A stretch of 64,000 bases of DNA from Nitrospina sp052156635 (GTDB lineage Bacteria > Nitrospinota > Nitrospinia > Nitrospinales > Nitrospinaceae). Location: assembly GCF_052156635.1 (NCBI RefSeq), contig NZ_JBQKUO010000001.1, positions 620,001 to 684,000 on the forward strand. The letters run 5' to 3'. This document shows, one piece after another, positions 23,815-32,446 of the stretch. Numbering within the stretch: position 1 is the stretch's first letter; each line of letters begins with the position of its first letter. The notes beneath the pieces are model-generated. The model was not told the origin of the DNA. It searched no databases and saw only the letters and a list, made by a program, of their open reading frames with translations. Made by a program: the position numbers and the translations under genes.

Positions 23815-26286
23815 TCAGTGCAGGTCGGCGGAAAGGCCCCAGCCTTCGTTTTTGGAGATGGCGTCGTTGCCGCGGCCGAGGGAATAGCGGTCCCTGCCGC
23901 CGCCGGTATCGAACAGGAACCCGAACCCGCCCTGCCCGGCCACCGGATCGAACAGACCGAATCCCTGCCCCAGGTCGCGGCAGGCGTACTCGTCATCCCC
24001 ATCGGTATCCACCAGCAGGCCGATGCCATCGCCGTTGCCCGCCCCCTGCGACAACAGACTGCTGGTGAAGCGGTCATCCCCGGCGCGATCGATCAACATA
24101 CCCACACCGGTTTCATGACCGACCCCCTGCGACACCCCGGCGTGTGACAGGTAATCGTCGTCGCCGTGACCATCCAGCAGCAACCCGGCTCCCTGACGCA
24201 TCCCGGTACCCTGGGCATAGCGTCCGGCGAGATACCGGTCGTCCCCGTTTTCATCGTGCAGGATGCCCAGCCCGTAAGTCTTCCCCGTGCCCTGGGCAAA
24301 GTAATCGGCCACATAGGTGTCGTTGCCATTCTGGTCCGAGAGGATACCGATGCCACCGGACAACTGGATCAAGCTGTCCCAGCCGTCATGCCCCAGCCCC
24401 ACGCCCTGGGCCATGGAGCGGAACGCCAGAATGGGCTCGGAATAATCCGCGAACGAGCCGCCGGAAGTGTAGCGGTCCTGCCCGTCGGCATCGACCAGAA
24501 GGCCATAACCGCCGGTCGCTCCCAGGCCCTGTCCGTAAATCGCGTTGGAGAACGCATCGTCCCCGCCCCCATCCGCCAGGATGCCAATGCCCAGAAACCC
24601 CGCACCCTGGCAGAACACCTGGCATTGGTACCGGTCCTGCCCACCCGTGTCCACCAGCACACCGACACCGAGGAACCCCGCGCCCTGCGAAAAGTGATCG
24701 GTCACATACCGGTCGTTGCCGCCGAGATCGAGCAGAAACCCCGCGCCCAGAAGGCCGGCGCCCTGCCGGCTCCAACCCCGCGACAGGTACAGGTCGTCGC
24801 CATCGAGATCGATCACCACCATGTTGCGTCGCCCCACTTGGCTCGCCCCGGCGGTGTTGAGGTAACGGTCGTCGCCGCCAAGGTCGATGATCACATCGGC
24901 ATCCTCGCTGTACACGTTGGACTGACCGTTGCCAACCACAATGGTGATGCCCGCCGTGCGGATCGCCACCCGGTCGCGTTCCTCACGCACCACCCAGCCT
25001 TCGCGGAAGGGCTGGAAGGAAGCGCCGCCCTGCTTCCACAATTTGAGCCACTGAAGGTCCAGCACCTCGGCGATGCGTTTTCCCGCAATCAGGAGTTGGT
25101 GACGGTCCACTTTGAGAGCGATCTCGAACCACTTCAGGAACCGGTCTTCCATTTCCCGTTTTTCGACTTCCGTTCGGTCGAGCGCGTCGTCCACCAGATC
25201 CTGAAAGAGCCAGTCGCGGACACCCTCTTCAAGCATTTGGATCTCTTCCACGGTCAGTTTCGCAAGCGATTCGCGCCTCAGGATTTCGGCTTCATTCATG
25301 GCCCTCGCCAGACGGTCGATAAAATCGCCCAGGTCGGTGGGTGGGACATACGCCTTTTCCATGAGAACGGAATCGTCCGCATCGTTCTCCACACCCAGCG
25401 CCCCCAGTCCCCCCTGCACAAGGAGATCCAACCGCTGCGTTTCGGCGGAAAAGGAACGATGGACGGAACGCGTCAGCAGGTGGGCCAGCCACGGCAGGTC
25501 CATGGGCCGGTGCAGGACGTAATTCACCTCACCCAACCGGAAGGGATTCGCCTCCCCGCCCGCAAAGGCGGTGGTCAGCACGCGTTCGGAGGTTTGTTTC
25601 ATGGCGCGCAGGGTTTTTTGAAATTCACCCTTCATGCCTTCGCGCTCCAGAGTCTGCAAAAAAAAGGTTTCCTTCGCCTCGGCGTGAAGCCGGTCCAGTT
25701 CCGGATGCACGGGCAGAACGGGGGGGTGGGTCGGGATGGGATCGAGCGTGAGTGCCAGGTCCATCACCCCCTCGCCGCGCAGGAGTTTGAGTTCCAGGTT
25801 GCCGCCCGCCCCCACCTGGGCCACACGGTTCTTGAAATGGACGACCAGCGAGTTTTCCGTGCCAAGCTCCAACGGCTCGTTGTTGACAGCGACGATGCGG
25901 TCGGTGACCAGCAATCCCGCCTTGTCCGCCGTCGAACCGGGATAGACGCGGTGTACCTGAAGCGCGGGGGTGAAATCATCCGCACCGGGAAGGAATACCG
26001 GCTTGGTCTCACGCGGCGCGATGCCCAGCCAGCCCGTTTCTTTGGTTTCCTGAAGCACGGTCAGCACCGGCACCCCTTGCTTGACGGTGGGCAGCCCCAG
26101 CAAGGGATACAGGGAAAACAAATCCGATCCGCCGGAAGGAGGAGGGGATTCCACCAGTGCATGCGGCCCCCTGGGTGCGGGCGGTCCCTCCGCCCACGCT
26201 GCGGTCGATGTCATTCCATAAAGCAACACCGCGCAGACAGCCCCGCACGCAAAGCCTTTCACCGCCATTCCGCCCTGTTCGTTCAT
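23815..26286 (-). CDS. Secreted PDZ protein with about twelve G-D-D-Y/Q-G repeats
   Basis: About 823 residues. The start is uncertain: ATG at 26286 or at 26268 (MAVKGFACG), both leading into a signal peptide ending near TAAWAEG. A PDZ-like segment follows (LGIAPRE, HRVYPGSTADKAGLLVTDRIVAVNNEPL), then a helical middle region. The C-terminal 320 residues or so hold roughly twelve repeats of about 26 residues with the pattern L-x-D-x-x-G-x-D-x-Y then Q-G-x-G and G-x-G. The aspartate/glycine pattern suggests a calcium-binding beta-solenoid. I do not recognise the family. It lies between an ICMT-like gene and the amidohydrolase. Confidence 0.8.
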   Translation of the reverse strand: MNEQGGMAVKGFACGAVCAVLLYGMTSTAAWAEGPPAPRGPHALVESPPPSGGSDLFSLYPLLGLPTVKQGVPVLTVLQETKETGWLGIAPRETKPVFLPGADDFTPALQVHRVYPGSTADKAGLLVTDRIVAVNNEPLELGTENSLVVHFKNRVAQVGAGGNLELKLLRGEGVMDLALTLDPIPTHPPVLPVHPELDRLHAEAKETFFLQTLEREGMKGEFQKTLRAMKQTSERVLTTAFAGGEANPFRLGEVNYVLHRPMDLPWLAHLLTRSVHRSFSAETQRLDLLVQGGLGALGVENDADDSVLMEKAYVPPTDLGDFIDRLARAMNEAEILRRESLAKLTVEEIQMLEEGVRDWLFQDLVDDALDRTEVEKREMEDRFLKWFEIALKVDRHQLLIAGKRIAEVLDLQWLKLWKQGGASFQPFREGWVVREERDRVAIRTAGITIVVGNGQSNVYSEDADVIIDLGGDDRYLNTAGASQVGRRNMVVIDLDGDDLYLSRGWSRQGAGLLGAGFLLDLGGNDRYVTDHFSQGAGFLGVGVLVDTGGQDRYQCQVFCQGAGFLGIGILADGGGDDAFSNAIYGQGLGATGGYGLLVDADGQDRYTSGGSFADYSEPILAFRSMAQGVGLGHDGWDSLIQLSGGIGILSDQNGNDTYVADYFAQGTGKTYGLGILHDENGDDRYLAGRYAQGTGMRQGAGLLLDGHGDDDYLSHAGVSQGVGHETGVGMLIDRAGDDRFTSSLLSQGAGNGDGIGLLVDTDGDDEYACRDLGQGFGLFDPVAGQGGFGFLFDTGGGRDRYSLGRGNDAISKNEGWGLSADLH

Positions 26287-26308
26287 CCAGTCCACGTTCA
26301 CTCGAAGT

Positions 26309-26806
26309 TCAAAACCACGTCTGCCGGCGGTAGCGGGTGTAGGCCTCGCCGAATTTTTTCTGCATTGCACGTTCTTCCTGCTGCGCGCGTACGATGTTGA
26401 GCGGCACCACCACAATAAAAAGATAAATCATTCCCTGCACCGATCCCACCGCCAGGAACAATCCAAAAAACGTGAGCACGATGCCCCAGTAGACCGGGTG
26501 CCGAACACGGCGGTACACACCGCGGCTCACCAGCCGGTCGCCGCCGGGAAGCACCGCCAAAGACGTTCCCAACTGCGCCATCGCCACGATCCAGAACAAA
26601 AGACCCGACAGTCCCACCGTCAACCCGGCATACACCAGCGGCCGTACACCGAATCCGAAATGCTTCGGCCCCAGCCACGCAACCAACAATGCGCCAAGAT
26701 ACACAGACGGGATGGCGATGGTGAGCACCAGGCTTTTGACCGGAGACATCGCTTCGCCGGTTGAGCTGTCCGTTTCCCGTTCTGTATCAGGTTCCGGCAC
26801 CGGCAC
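26309..26806 (-). CDS. ICMT/PEMT-type membrane methyltransferase
   Basis: A protein of 165 residues, or 146 from the internal ATG at 26749, with four or five membrane segments. The C-terminal half has GVYRRVRHPVYWG followed by a membrane segment and a downstream EERAMQKKFGEAYTRYRR, the SAM-binding signature of the isoprenylcysteine carboxyl/phospholipid methyltransferase families. Bacterial members act on lipids or membrane-bound small molecules, and the substrate is not evident here. The GTG start at 26806 would overlap lpxK by 20 bp. Confidence 0.8.
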   Translation of the reverse strand: MPVPEPDTERETDSSTGEAMSPVKSLVLTIAIPSVYLGALLVAWLGPKHFGFGVRPLVYAGLTVGLSGLLFWIVAMAQLGTSLAVLPGGDRLVSRGVYRRVRHPVYWGIVLTFFGLFLAVGSVQGMIYLFIVVVPLNIVRAQQEERAMQKKFGEAYTRYRRQTWF

Positions 26807-27899
26807 CCCCCACGCGTTCCTCAGAATGCTCCGGCACGATCAGGCGCAACCAGTCTTCCTCGCCCTCCACCACGTCCAGCGCAACGCGGAGCACGTGCAA
26901 CGGCAATACAAACGCGTGATCGAAAAACTTAACGGCATCCTTTTCCGTGGTCACAAGCCATTCCGCCCCGTTTTCGCGGGCACGCGTCTCGATTTCTTTC
27001 AAATCCTCGCCGCGGTAGGCGTAATGATCCGGGAAGGCGAATTTCGCCACCACCTCCGCTCCCAGCGCTTCCAGCGACGCCTTGAAGTCGGCGGGATTGC
27101 CGATTCCGCAGAACAAGCCCACGCGCCGTCCTTTCAATTCGGAAAGCGGCGTCACCTTGCCCGTCGGCGGATGGATGAGATCGATCGGTCTGAGCTGCGT
27201 GGCGATGACGGGAACCTGTTTCGGGTTGTGGTCGATCAGGCCGTGGTTCACGGAAGGACGGTAGCGGGTGAGGCAAATGGCGTCGGCGCGCTCGACCTGG
27301 CTGAGCGGCTCCCGCAGTTCGCCCGCCGGGAAAATGCATCCGTTGCCGAACGGATCCTGGTGATCGCATAAAAGAATATTGAGGTCGCGGTGCAGCGGCA
27401 GGTGCTGGTAACCGTCGTCGAGGATCAGCACGTCCGCGCCCAGCTGGTCGATGGCGAAGCGTCCGCTGGCATACCGGCTCTTGGCAGTGAGCACGGGCAC
27501 CCCTTCCAGCCGACGCGCCATCATCACCGGCTCGTCCCCCGCTTCGGCGGGCGACATCAGCACGTCCCTGCCGTCGGAGACCACGTTGACCGCCAGCGGC
27601 GACTCGCCGCCGTAACCCCGGCTCAGCACCGCCGGACGGTAACCGTGGCGTTTCAGGGTTTCGGCGATGCACACCACCGTCGGTGTTTTACCGGTGCCGC
27701 CCAGGGTCAGGTTGCCGACGCTGATCACGCGTTTTTCCAGTTTGCGCGTGGGCAGGATCTTCATGCGGTAACAGGCCACCCGCAGTTTCTGCACCAGGCC
27801 GTAAAACACCGACACGCTTCTTAAAAGGAGGTAGAGCGGCACGTGGTAGAAGCGGCGGCCGGGCGAGATGACCTGGTAGAACAAGGACTCAATGCTCAT
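26787..27899 (-). CDS. lpxK: Tetraacyldisaccharide 4'-kinase (lipid A kinase)
   Basis: A 370-residue LpxK. The start at 27899 (MSIESLFYQVISPGRR) gives the typical length; the open frame runs far upstream but is antisense to the Kdo transferase gene. It has an N-terminal membrane-associated helix, the P-loop SVGNLTLGGTGKTP at residues 60-73, SRGYGG and LDDGYQH, all diagnostic. LpxK adds the 4'-phosphate to the lipid A precursor at the inner membrane. It is divergent from the waaA genes, 63 bp away. Confidence 0.96.
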   Translation of the reverse strand: MSIESLFYQVISPGRRFYHVPLYLLLRSVSVFYGLVQKLRVACYRMKILPTRKLEKRVISVGNLTLGGTGKTPTVVCIAETLKRHGYRPAVLSRGYGGESPLAVNVVSDGRDVLMSPAEAGDEPVMMARRLEGVPVLTAKSRYASGRFAIDQLGADVLILDDGYQHLPLHRDLNILLCDHQDPFGNGCIFPAGELREPLSQVERADAICLTRYRPSVNHGLIDHNPKQVPVIATQLRPIDLIHPPTGKVTPLSELKGRRVGLFCGIGNPADFKASLEALGAEVVAKFAFPDHYAYRGEDLKEIETRARENGAEWLVTTEKDAVKFFDHAFVLPLHVLRVALDVVEGEEDWLRLIVPEHSEERVGGAGAGT

Positions 27900-27962
27900 T
27901 TTTGTTTTCGGAATTCCCCGGCGTGTCCCCAAAACGCCTGTATCTGGTTTATAATCAAAGCC

Positions 27963-29225
27963 ATGATCGTGATCTATCATCTTATCACAGGGCTCATGTT
28001 TGTGGCGGTTTCGCCTTTCGTTCTGGTGCGGATGGCGTTCAACACCGACTTCCGCGATGAAATGCGTGAGCGCTGGACCAACTGGAAATCCCTGCCCGCC
28101 TGCAAAGACACCCTTTGGGTGCACGCGTCTTCGGTAGGTGAGGTGCGGGTGGCGCGGGTGTTGATCCGCGGCCTTCTGCAACGCTTTCCGCATCACCAGG
28201 TGGTGCTCTCCACGTTCACACCCACGGGCTACCGGCAGGCGCTGGAGTTCGATCTCTGCCCGGTGTTCCGCCTGCCGCCGGATCTGTTCTGGCTCACCGC
28301 CGGGGTGCTCGACCGTTTGCAACCGGCCCTGCTGGTGCTGATCGAAGCGGAGTTCTGGCCGGGGCTCCTGCACCAGTGCGCGGCGCGCGAGGTGCCGGTC
28401 CTGCTGGTCAACGGACGCATGTCGCGCAAGTCCGCAAGGCGTTACCGGCAGATCGCCCCGCTGTTCCGCTGGATGGTCGCAGGCATACAGCGCTTCGCCA
28501 TGCGCTCCCAGGAAGACACGAACCGCCTGCTCGGCCTGGGCATCCCCGAGGCGCGGGTGGACACGACCGGCAACATGAAATTCGACGCCCTGCCGGATAG
28601 CAAGGCGGATGACACGACAACGGAAGACCGTGCCCTCATCGTGTTCGGCTCGACGCGACCCGGCGACGAGCCGCCCATCCTCGACGTCATCACCCGCATC
28701 ATGCAGGAAGTGACCGACGCACCGAAGCGGTTTGTCCTCGCGCCGCGGCATCCCCAGCGCTGTGACGAAGTGGAGGCGATGCTCCTCAACCGCGGCCTGG
28801 CCTACAAGCGGTTCAGTGAACTGGACGGGCAGCCGGACGACGACACCACCATCGTGCTGGTCGATGAGATCGGCCACCTCAACGACTTTTACCGGCAGAG
28901 CCGGCTGGCGTTTGTCGGCGGCGGGTTCACGCCGGAGTTCGGCGGGCAAAATATCCTCGAACCCGCCCTGCACGGCGTGCCGGTGGTGTTCGGTCCGCAC
29001 ATGGACAACTTCAAAGAAGAAGCGCGCCTGCTGGTGGAGTCCGGCGGCGGCATCCAGCTGATGGGCGAAGAGGAGCTTTACCCCGTACTGCGCAATCTGC
29101 TGGAACAACCAGAAGACATCGAACTGCGCGGCCGGCTGGCTCGCGAGACCGTCGAAAAAAACCGCGGCGCGCTGGACGCGAACCTGCGCATCCTCGAACA
29201 ACTGCTCGCGCCCAAAACCGAGTGA
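27963..29225 (+). CDS. waaA: Kdo transferase (first of two tandem copies)
   Basis: A 420-residue glycosyltransferase of the WaaA/KdtA family. It has an N-terminal membrane anchor, WVHASSVGEVRVARVLI (residues about 48-65), LIEAEFWPGLL with the acidic catalytic site, NGRMSRKSARRY, and the C-terminal FVGGGFTPEFGGQNILEPALHGVPVVFGPHM nucleotide-sugar motif. It transfers Kdo from CMP-Kdo to lipid A. The chosen ATG at 27963 gives the standard N-terminus; the frame upstream overlaps lpxK. It overlaps the next gene by 4 bp. Confidence 0.93.
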   Translation: MIVIYHLITGLMFVAVSPFVLVRMAFNTDFRDEMRERWTNWKSLPACKDTLWVHASSVGEVRVARVLIRGLLQRFPHHQVVLSTFTPTGYRQALEFDLCPVFRLPPDLFWLTAGVLDRLQPALLVLIEAEFWPGLLHQCAAREVPVLLVNGRMSRKSARRYRQIAPLFRWMVAGIQRFAMRSQEDTNRLLGLGIPEARVDTTGNMKFDALPDSKADDTTTEDRALIVFGSTRPGDEPPILDVITRIMQEVTDAPKRFVLAPRHPQRCDEVEAMLLNRGLAYKRFSELDGQPDDDTTIVLVDEIGHLNDFYRQSRLAFVGGGFTPEFGGQNILEPALHGVPVVFGPHMDNFKEEARLLVESGGGIQLMGEEELYPVLRNLLEQPEDIELRGRLARETVEKNRGALDANLRILEQLLAPKTE

Positions 29226-30526
29226 CCGGACTCCTTATGCCCCTTCTCTATCATACCCTGTCGACTCTCGCCGCCGTCCTCGTCCTGCCGCTGTTTTTTT
29301 TCTACTGCATCATCAACGGCAAAAAAACGCGCGGGTTGGGTCACCACTTCGGCTACGTGCCGAGCGTGAAACGCAAGGAAGGACGGCCGCTCGTCTGGGT
29401 GCAGGCGCTGTCATTCGGCGAAGTCAACGCCGCCGCGCCGGTGCTGCGCCGACTGCACGAGGACCGGCCGGACCTCGACATCGTCGTGTCCGTCACCACC
29501 GACTCCGGTTACGACGGCGCGTGCCGCCAGATTCCGTTCGCGCGCACGATCTTTTTTCATCCGCTCGACTGCTGGCCGTTTCTCAATCTGGCGCTGGCAC
29601 GCATCCGCCCCGACCTCTACGTGCTCACCGACACCGGCTTCTGGCCGGGCATGATCTACCTGCTGAAAACGCGCGGCATCCCGCAGGTGCTGTTCAACGG
29701 ACGGTTGTCGGAGAAATCGCTCAAGTGCTACGGCTTCGTTAAACCTTGGGTGCGGGGACTGCTCAACCGCTTCGACCTCATCTGCATGCAGAGCGAGGCG
29801 GGGCGGCAGGCGATGGTGAGCCTCGGCGCCAGGCCGGAGATTCTGCGCGTGGTGGGCGACACCAAGTACGACGGACTGAAACCCGTCGGCGAGCCGGAAG
29901 GCTTCCGCCTGCGCGAAGCGTTGCGCATCCCGGCCAGTCACCCGGTGTGGGTGGCGGGGAGCACGCATCCGGGCGAAGAGGCCATCGTGCTCGACTCCTA
30001 CGAACAACTGCGCGTGCGCTTCCCCAAGCTGACGCTGGTGCTCGCACCGCGCCGACTGGAACGGGTGGGCGAGGTGATGGGACTGATCGAGGCGCGCGGG
30101 CTGAACGCCGTCCGCAAAAGCGAATTGAAGCCGGACGACTCCCACGGCCGCGACGTCATCGTGCTCGACACCATGGGCGAGCTGGCGAAACTGTACGCCG
30201 TGGCCGACGTGACATTCGTCGGACGCAGCCTCATCGCGCCGGGCGGCGGGCACAGCCTCATCGAACCGGCGGCGCAAGGGAAGGTCGTTCTGCACGGACC
30301 CCATGTCGAAAACGTGCAGCACTCGGCGGACGAACTGGGGACGCTCGGCATCGCCATCGAAGTCGCCGACGCCGACGCCATGGCCAAACGCATCACCGAA
30401 CTGTTCGAGGAAGACACCCTGCACGCGCGGCTCACGGAAAAAGCCGTGACCCTGGTGAAAGAAAAAAAAGGCGCCTCCCGCGAAATGGCAGCATTGATTT
30501 TAAGAGCGTTGGATGGGGCGGAATGA
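29222..30526 (+). CDS. Second Kdo-transferase-like glycosyltransferase
   Basis: A 434-residue paralogue of the preceding gene. It has a membrane anchor (LAAVLVLPLFFFYCIINGKK), VWVQALSFGEVNAAAPVLRRL, LTDTGFWPGMIYLL, NGRLSEKSLKCY and FVGRSLIAPGGGHSLIEPAAQGKVVLHGPH. In the catalytic region Glu of the first copy is replaced by Thr-Asp (DTGFW instead of EAEFW), so specificity or activity may differ. The GTG start at 29222 overlaps the upstream stop; an ATG is present five codons later. Likely LPS core assembly. Confidence 0.85.
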   Translation: MTGLLMPLLYHTLSTLAAVLVLPLFFFYCIINGKKTRGLGHHFGYVPSVKRKEGRPLVWVQALSFGEVNAAAPVLRRLHEDRPDLDIVVSVTTDSGYDGACRQIPFARTIFFHPLDCWPFLNLALARIRPDLYVLTDTGFWPGMIYLLKTRGIPQVLFNGRLSEKSLKCYGFVKPWVRGLLNRFDLICMQSEAGRQAMVSLGARPEILRVVGDTKYDGLKPVGEPEGFRLREALRIPASHPVWVAGSTHPGEEAIVLDSYEQLRVRFPKLTLVLAPRRLERVGEVMGLIEARGLNAVRKSELKPDDSHGRDVIVLDTMGELAKLYAVADVTFVGRSLIAPGGGHSLIEPAAQGKVVLHGPHVENVQHSADELGTLGIAIEVADADAMAKRITELFEEDTLHARLTEKAVTLVKEKKGASREMAALILRALDGAE

Positions 30527-30541
30527 AATACGCGTTCTGTT

Positions 30542-32011
30542 CTACTCTTCGTGCGAAGGAGTGGGAACGCTTACGGCAGTCGATTGCCTTGCCGTGTATT
30601 TGCTGACCAGCCAGACAGCTAGGGTCGCCAAAGTGAAGGCGGGGATCATTTCGTACAGCACATCCTTCATGCCGCTGTGGTACCAGACGACGGTGGTGAC
30701 AAAGCCCGTCACCATGCCGGCGATCGCCCCCTCGCGCGTCACCCCTTTCCAGTACAGCGAAAACAAAATAACCGGGCCGAAGCTCGATCCCAGCGCCGAC
30801 CACGCCAAGAGCACGAACCAGAAAATCACACGCGTCTCCATCAGCGAAATCAACATGGCGCCGATGCCCAGCACCAGCACAGTGTAACGGCTGATGCGCA
30901 CGATCTGCTGATGACTGAGGTTGGGGTTGATCATCTTCGAGTACACGTCGTGCGCCACGGATGAAGTGGCGACGATGATGAGCGCCGAAACGGTAGACAT
31001 GATGGCGGCCATCACCCCGGTCAGCACCACGGCGGTGAGGCCCGTCGGCAACAGGTCGGTCGCGGCGCGCGGGAACAGGTGCTCGGGGTCGTCCAGCGTG
31101 GGGTACAGCGCGTTGCCGCAGATGCCCAAAAGGATCGCCGAGCCGTAAACGAGGAATCCCCAGCCCAGGGCAATCCACACGCCGGTCTCGATGACTTTTC
31201 TGTCCTTCGCCGCCATGTACCGGTTCAACACCTGCGGCTGGCCGGGGTAGCCGAGGCCGATGCCCAACAGCCCGATCATCGAGCCGAAGAACACCGCGGT
31301 GGGTTTGCCGCCCATCCATTGCAGGGTTTCCGGCGAGGCGGCGTTCACCTGCTCGGCGACGCCGGAGAATCCGCCAAGATGCACGAACCCGACGACCGCC
31401 AGCACCACCAGGCCCGCCACCATGATGAGTCCCTGCACGAAGTCGGTCCACGCCACCGCGAGAAAGCCGCCCATCATGGTATAGACGATGATGATCGCAC
31501 CGCCGACGGGAATGCTCACGTAGTGCGGGATGCCGAAGATGGCGTCGAAGGTTTTGCCGATGCCGGTGAACTGCGCCGCCACGTACGCCATCATGCTGAA
31601 GAAGATGATGCCCACAGACAGCATGCGCAGCACGCGGGTCTTGTCGTGAAAGTGGTATTCGAAATAATCGGGGAGGGTGATGGCGCCGCTGTCGAGCGAG
31701 TGCTGGCGCAGGCGCTCGGCGAGGAAGAACCAGTTGAGCGCGTACCCGAGCAGGCAGCCGGGCAGGAACCACAGTGCGGCGAGGCCGTCCTTGTACGCCA
31801 GGCCCACCGTGCCCAGCACCGCCCACGCGCTCTCCGACGAGGCGGTGGAGGACACCGCCGTCACCCACGCTTTCAGTGAGCGGTCACCCAGGAAGTAATG
31901 CGACGCGGAGGTCTGGTAGCGCGAGGTCACCCAGCCGATGGCGAGCATCAGCAGGACGTACAGGCAGAAGACGACGATGATGGCCCCGGACAGTTCCGTC
32001 ATGCCCTCCAT
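30542..32011 (-). CDS. Sodium:solute symporter, PutP-like
   Basis: A 489-residue protein of the SSS family with about 13 hydrophobic segments. It begins VVFCLYVLLMLAIGWVTSRYQTSASHYFLGDRSLKAWVTAVSSTASSESAW, close to PutP proline symporters, and contains GYPGQPQVLNRYMAAKD. PutP-type proteins use a sodium gradient to import proline or related solutes at the inner membrane. The exact solute is not certain. A start three codons downstream (MTELSG) is possible. It is convergent with the second Kdo-transferase gene. Confidence 0.88.
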   Translation of the reverse strand: MEGMTELSGAIIVVFCLYVLLMLAIGWVTSRYQTSASHYFLGDRSLKAWVTAVSSTASSESAWAVLGTVGLAYKDGLAALWFLPGCLLGYALNWFFLAERLRQHSLDSGAITLPDYFEYHFHDKTRVLRMLSVGIIFFSMMAYVAAQFTGIGKTFDAIFGIPHYVSIPVGGAIIIVYTMMGGFLAVAWTDFVQGLIMVAGLVVLAVVGFVHLGGFSGVAEQVNAASPETLQWMGGKPTAVFFGSMIGLLGIGLGYPGQPQVLNRYMAAKDRKVIETGVWIALGWGFLVYGSAILLGICGNALYPTLDDPEHLFPRAATDLLPTGLTAVVLTGVMAAIMSTVSALIIVATSSVAHDVYSKMINPNLSHQQIVRISRYTVLVLGIGAMLISLMETRVIFWFVLLAWSALGSSFGPVILFSLYWKGVTREGAIAGMVTGFVTTVVWYHSGMKDVLYEMIPAFTLATLAVWLVSKYTARQSTAVSVPTPSHEE

Positions 32012-32080
32012 TGTAAAGCGTCTACGGACGAAATTCCATTTGGCCGTGCTGCGGATTCCGCGCGCACCCTCTACCCCTCC

Positions 32081-32317
32081 GATGAATACGGATAAAAACG
32101 CAGACGGGAGATCGATCGGTCCCCCCTTGTAAAGGGGGTTAGGGGGCTTCTTCTCCTGTAATCCCGAACACAGTGAGGGATCTCGATGCTTTTTCCAATC
32201 TCATCCAAAAGTCACCTTTCGCTTGCGCTCAAGGTGACAAACCGAAACGGTATAAGCCCCCCAGCCCCCTTCGGAGAAGGGGGAGTCCATCCACTTGTGT
32301 TCTTATCCGTGTTCCTC
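32081..32317. repeat. Nested fold-back (palindromic) element
   Basis: This gene-free stretch has three nested inverted repeats. The outermost is GATGAATACGGATAA against TTATCCGTGTTCCTC, imperfect. The middle one pairs a G/C-rich arm at 32121-32150 with 32252-32284, and each arm is itself a small hairpin of C5 and G5 runs. The innermost is a perfect GTCACCTT/AAGGTGAC pair at 32211-32238. It looks like a MITE- or REP-type non-coding element between the symporter and leuS promoters. The flanking bases 32012-32080 and 32318-32446 show no gene. Confidence 0.6.
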
Positions 32318-32446
32318 TGTGTGTATCTGTGGTTAATTATGTTATTCGCTCCTGGCCGGGTCCGGGTGGAAACGGCGGGCGGTTTTGGTTACTATACGGG
32401 TTTCTGATTCGATCCACCTTTTTCTCCACGAGGACCCATCCCGACC

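Noticed and set aside
27900..29201. N-terminal extension of lpxK by 434 codons
   Set aside because: It is antisense to the waaA gene and has no similarity to LpxK. The standard LpxK start is at 27899.
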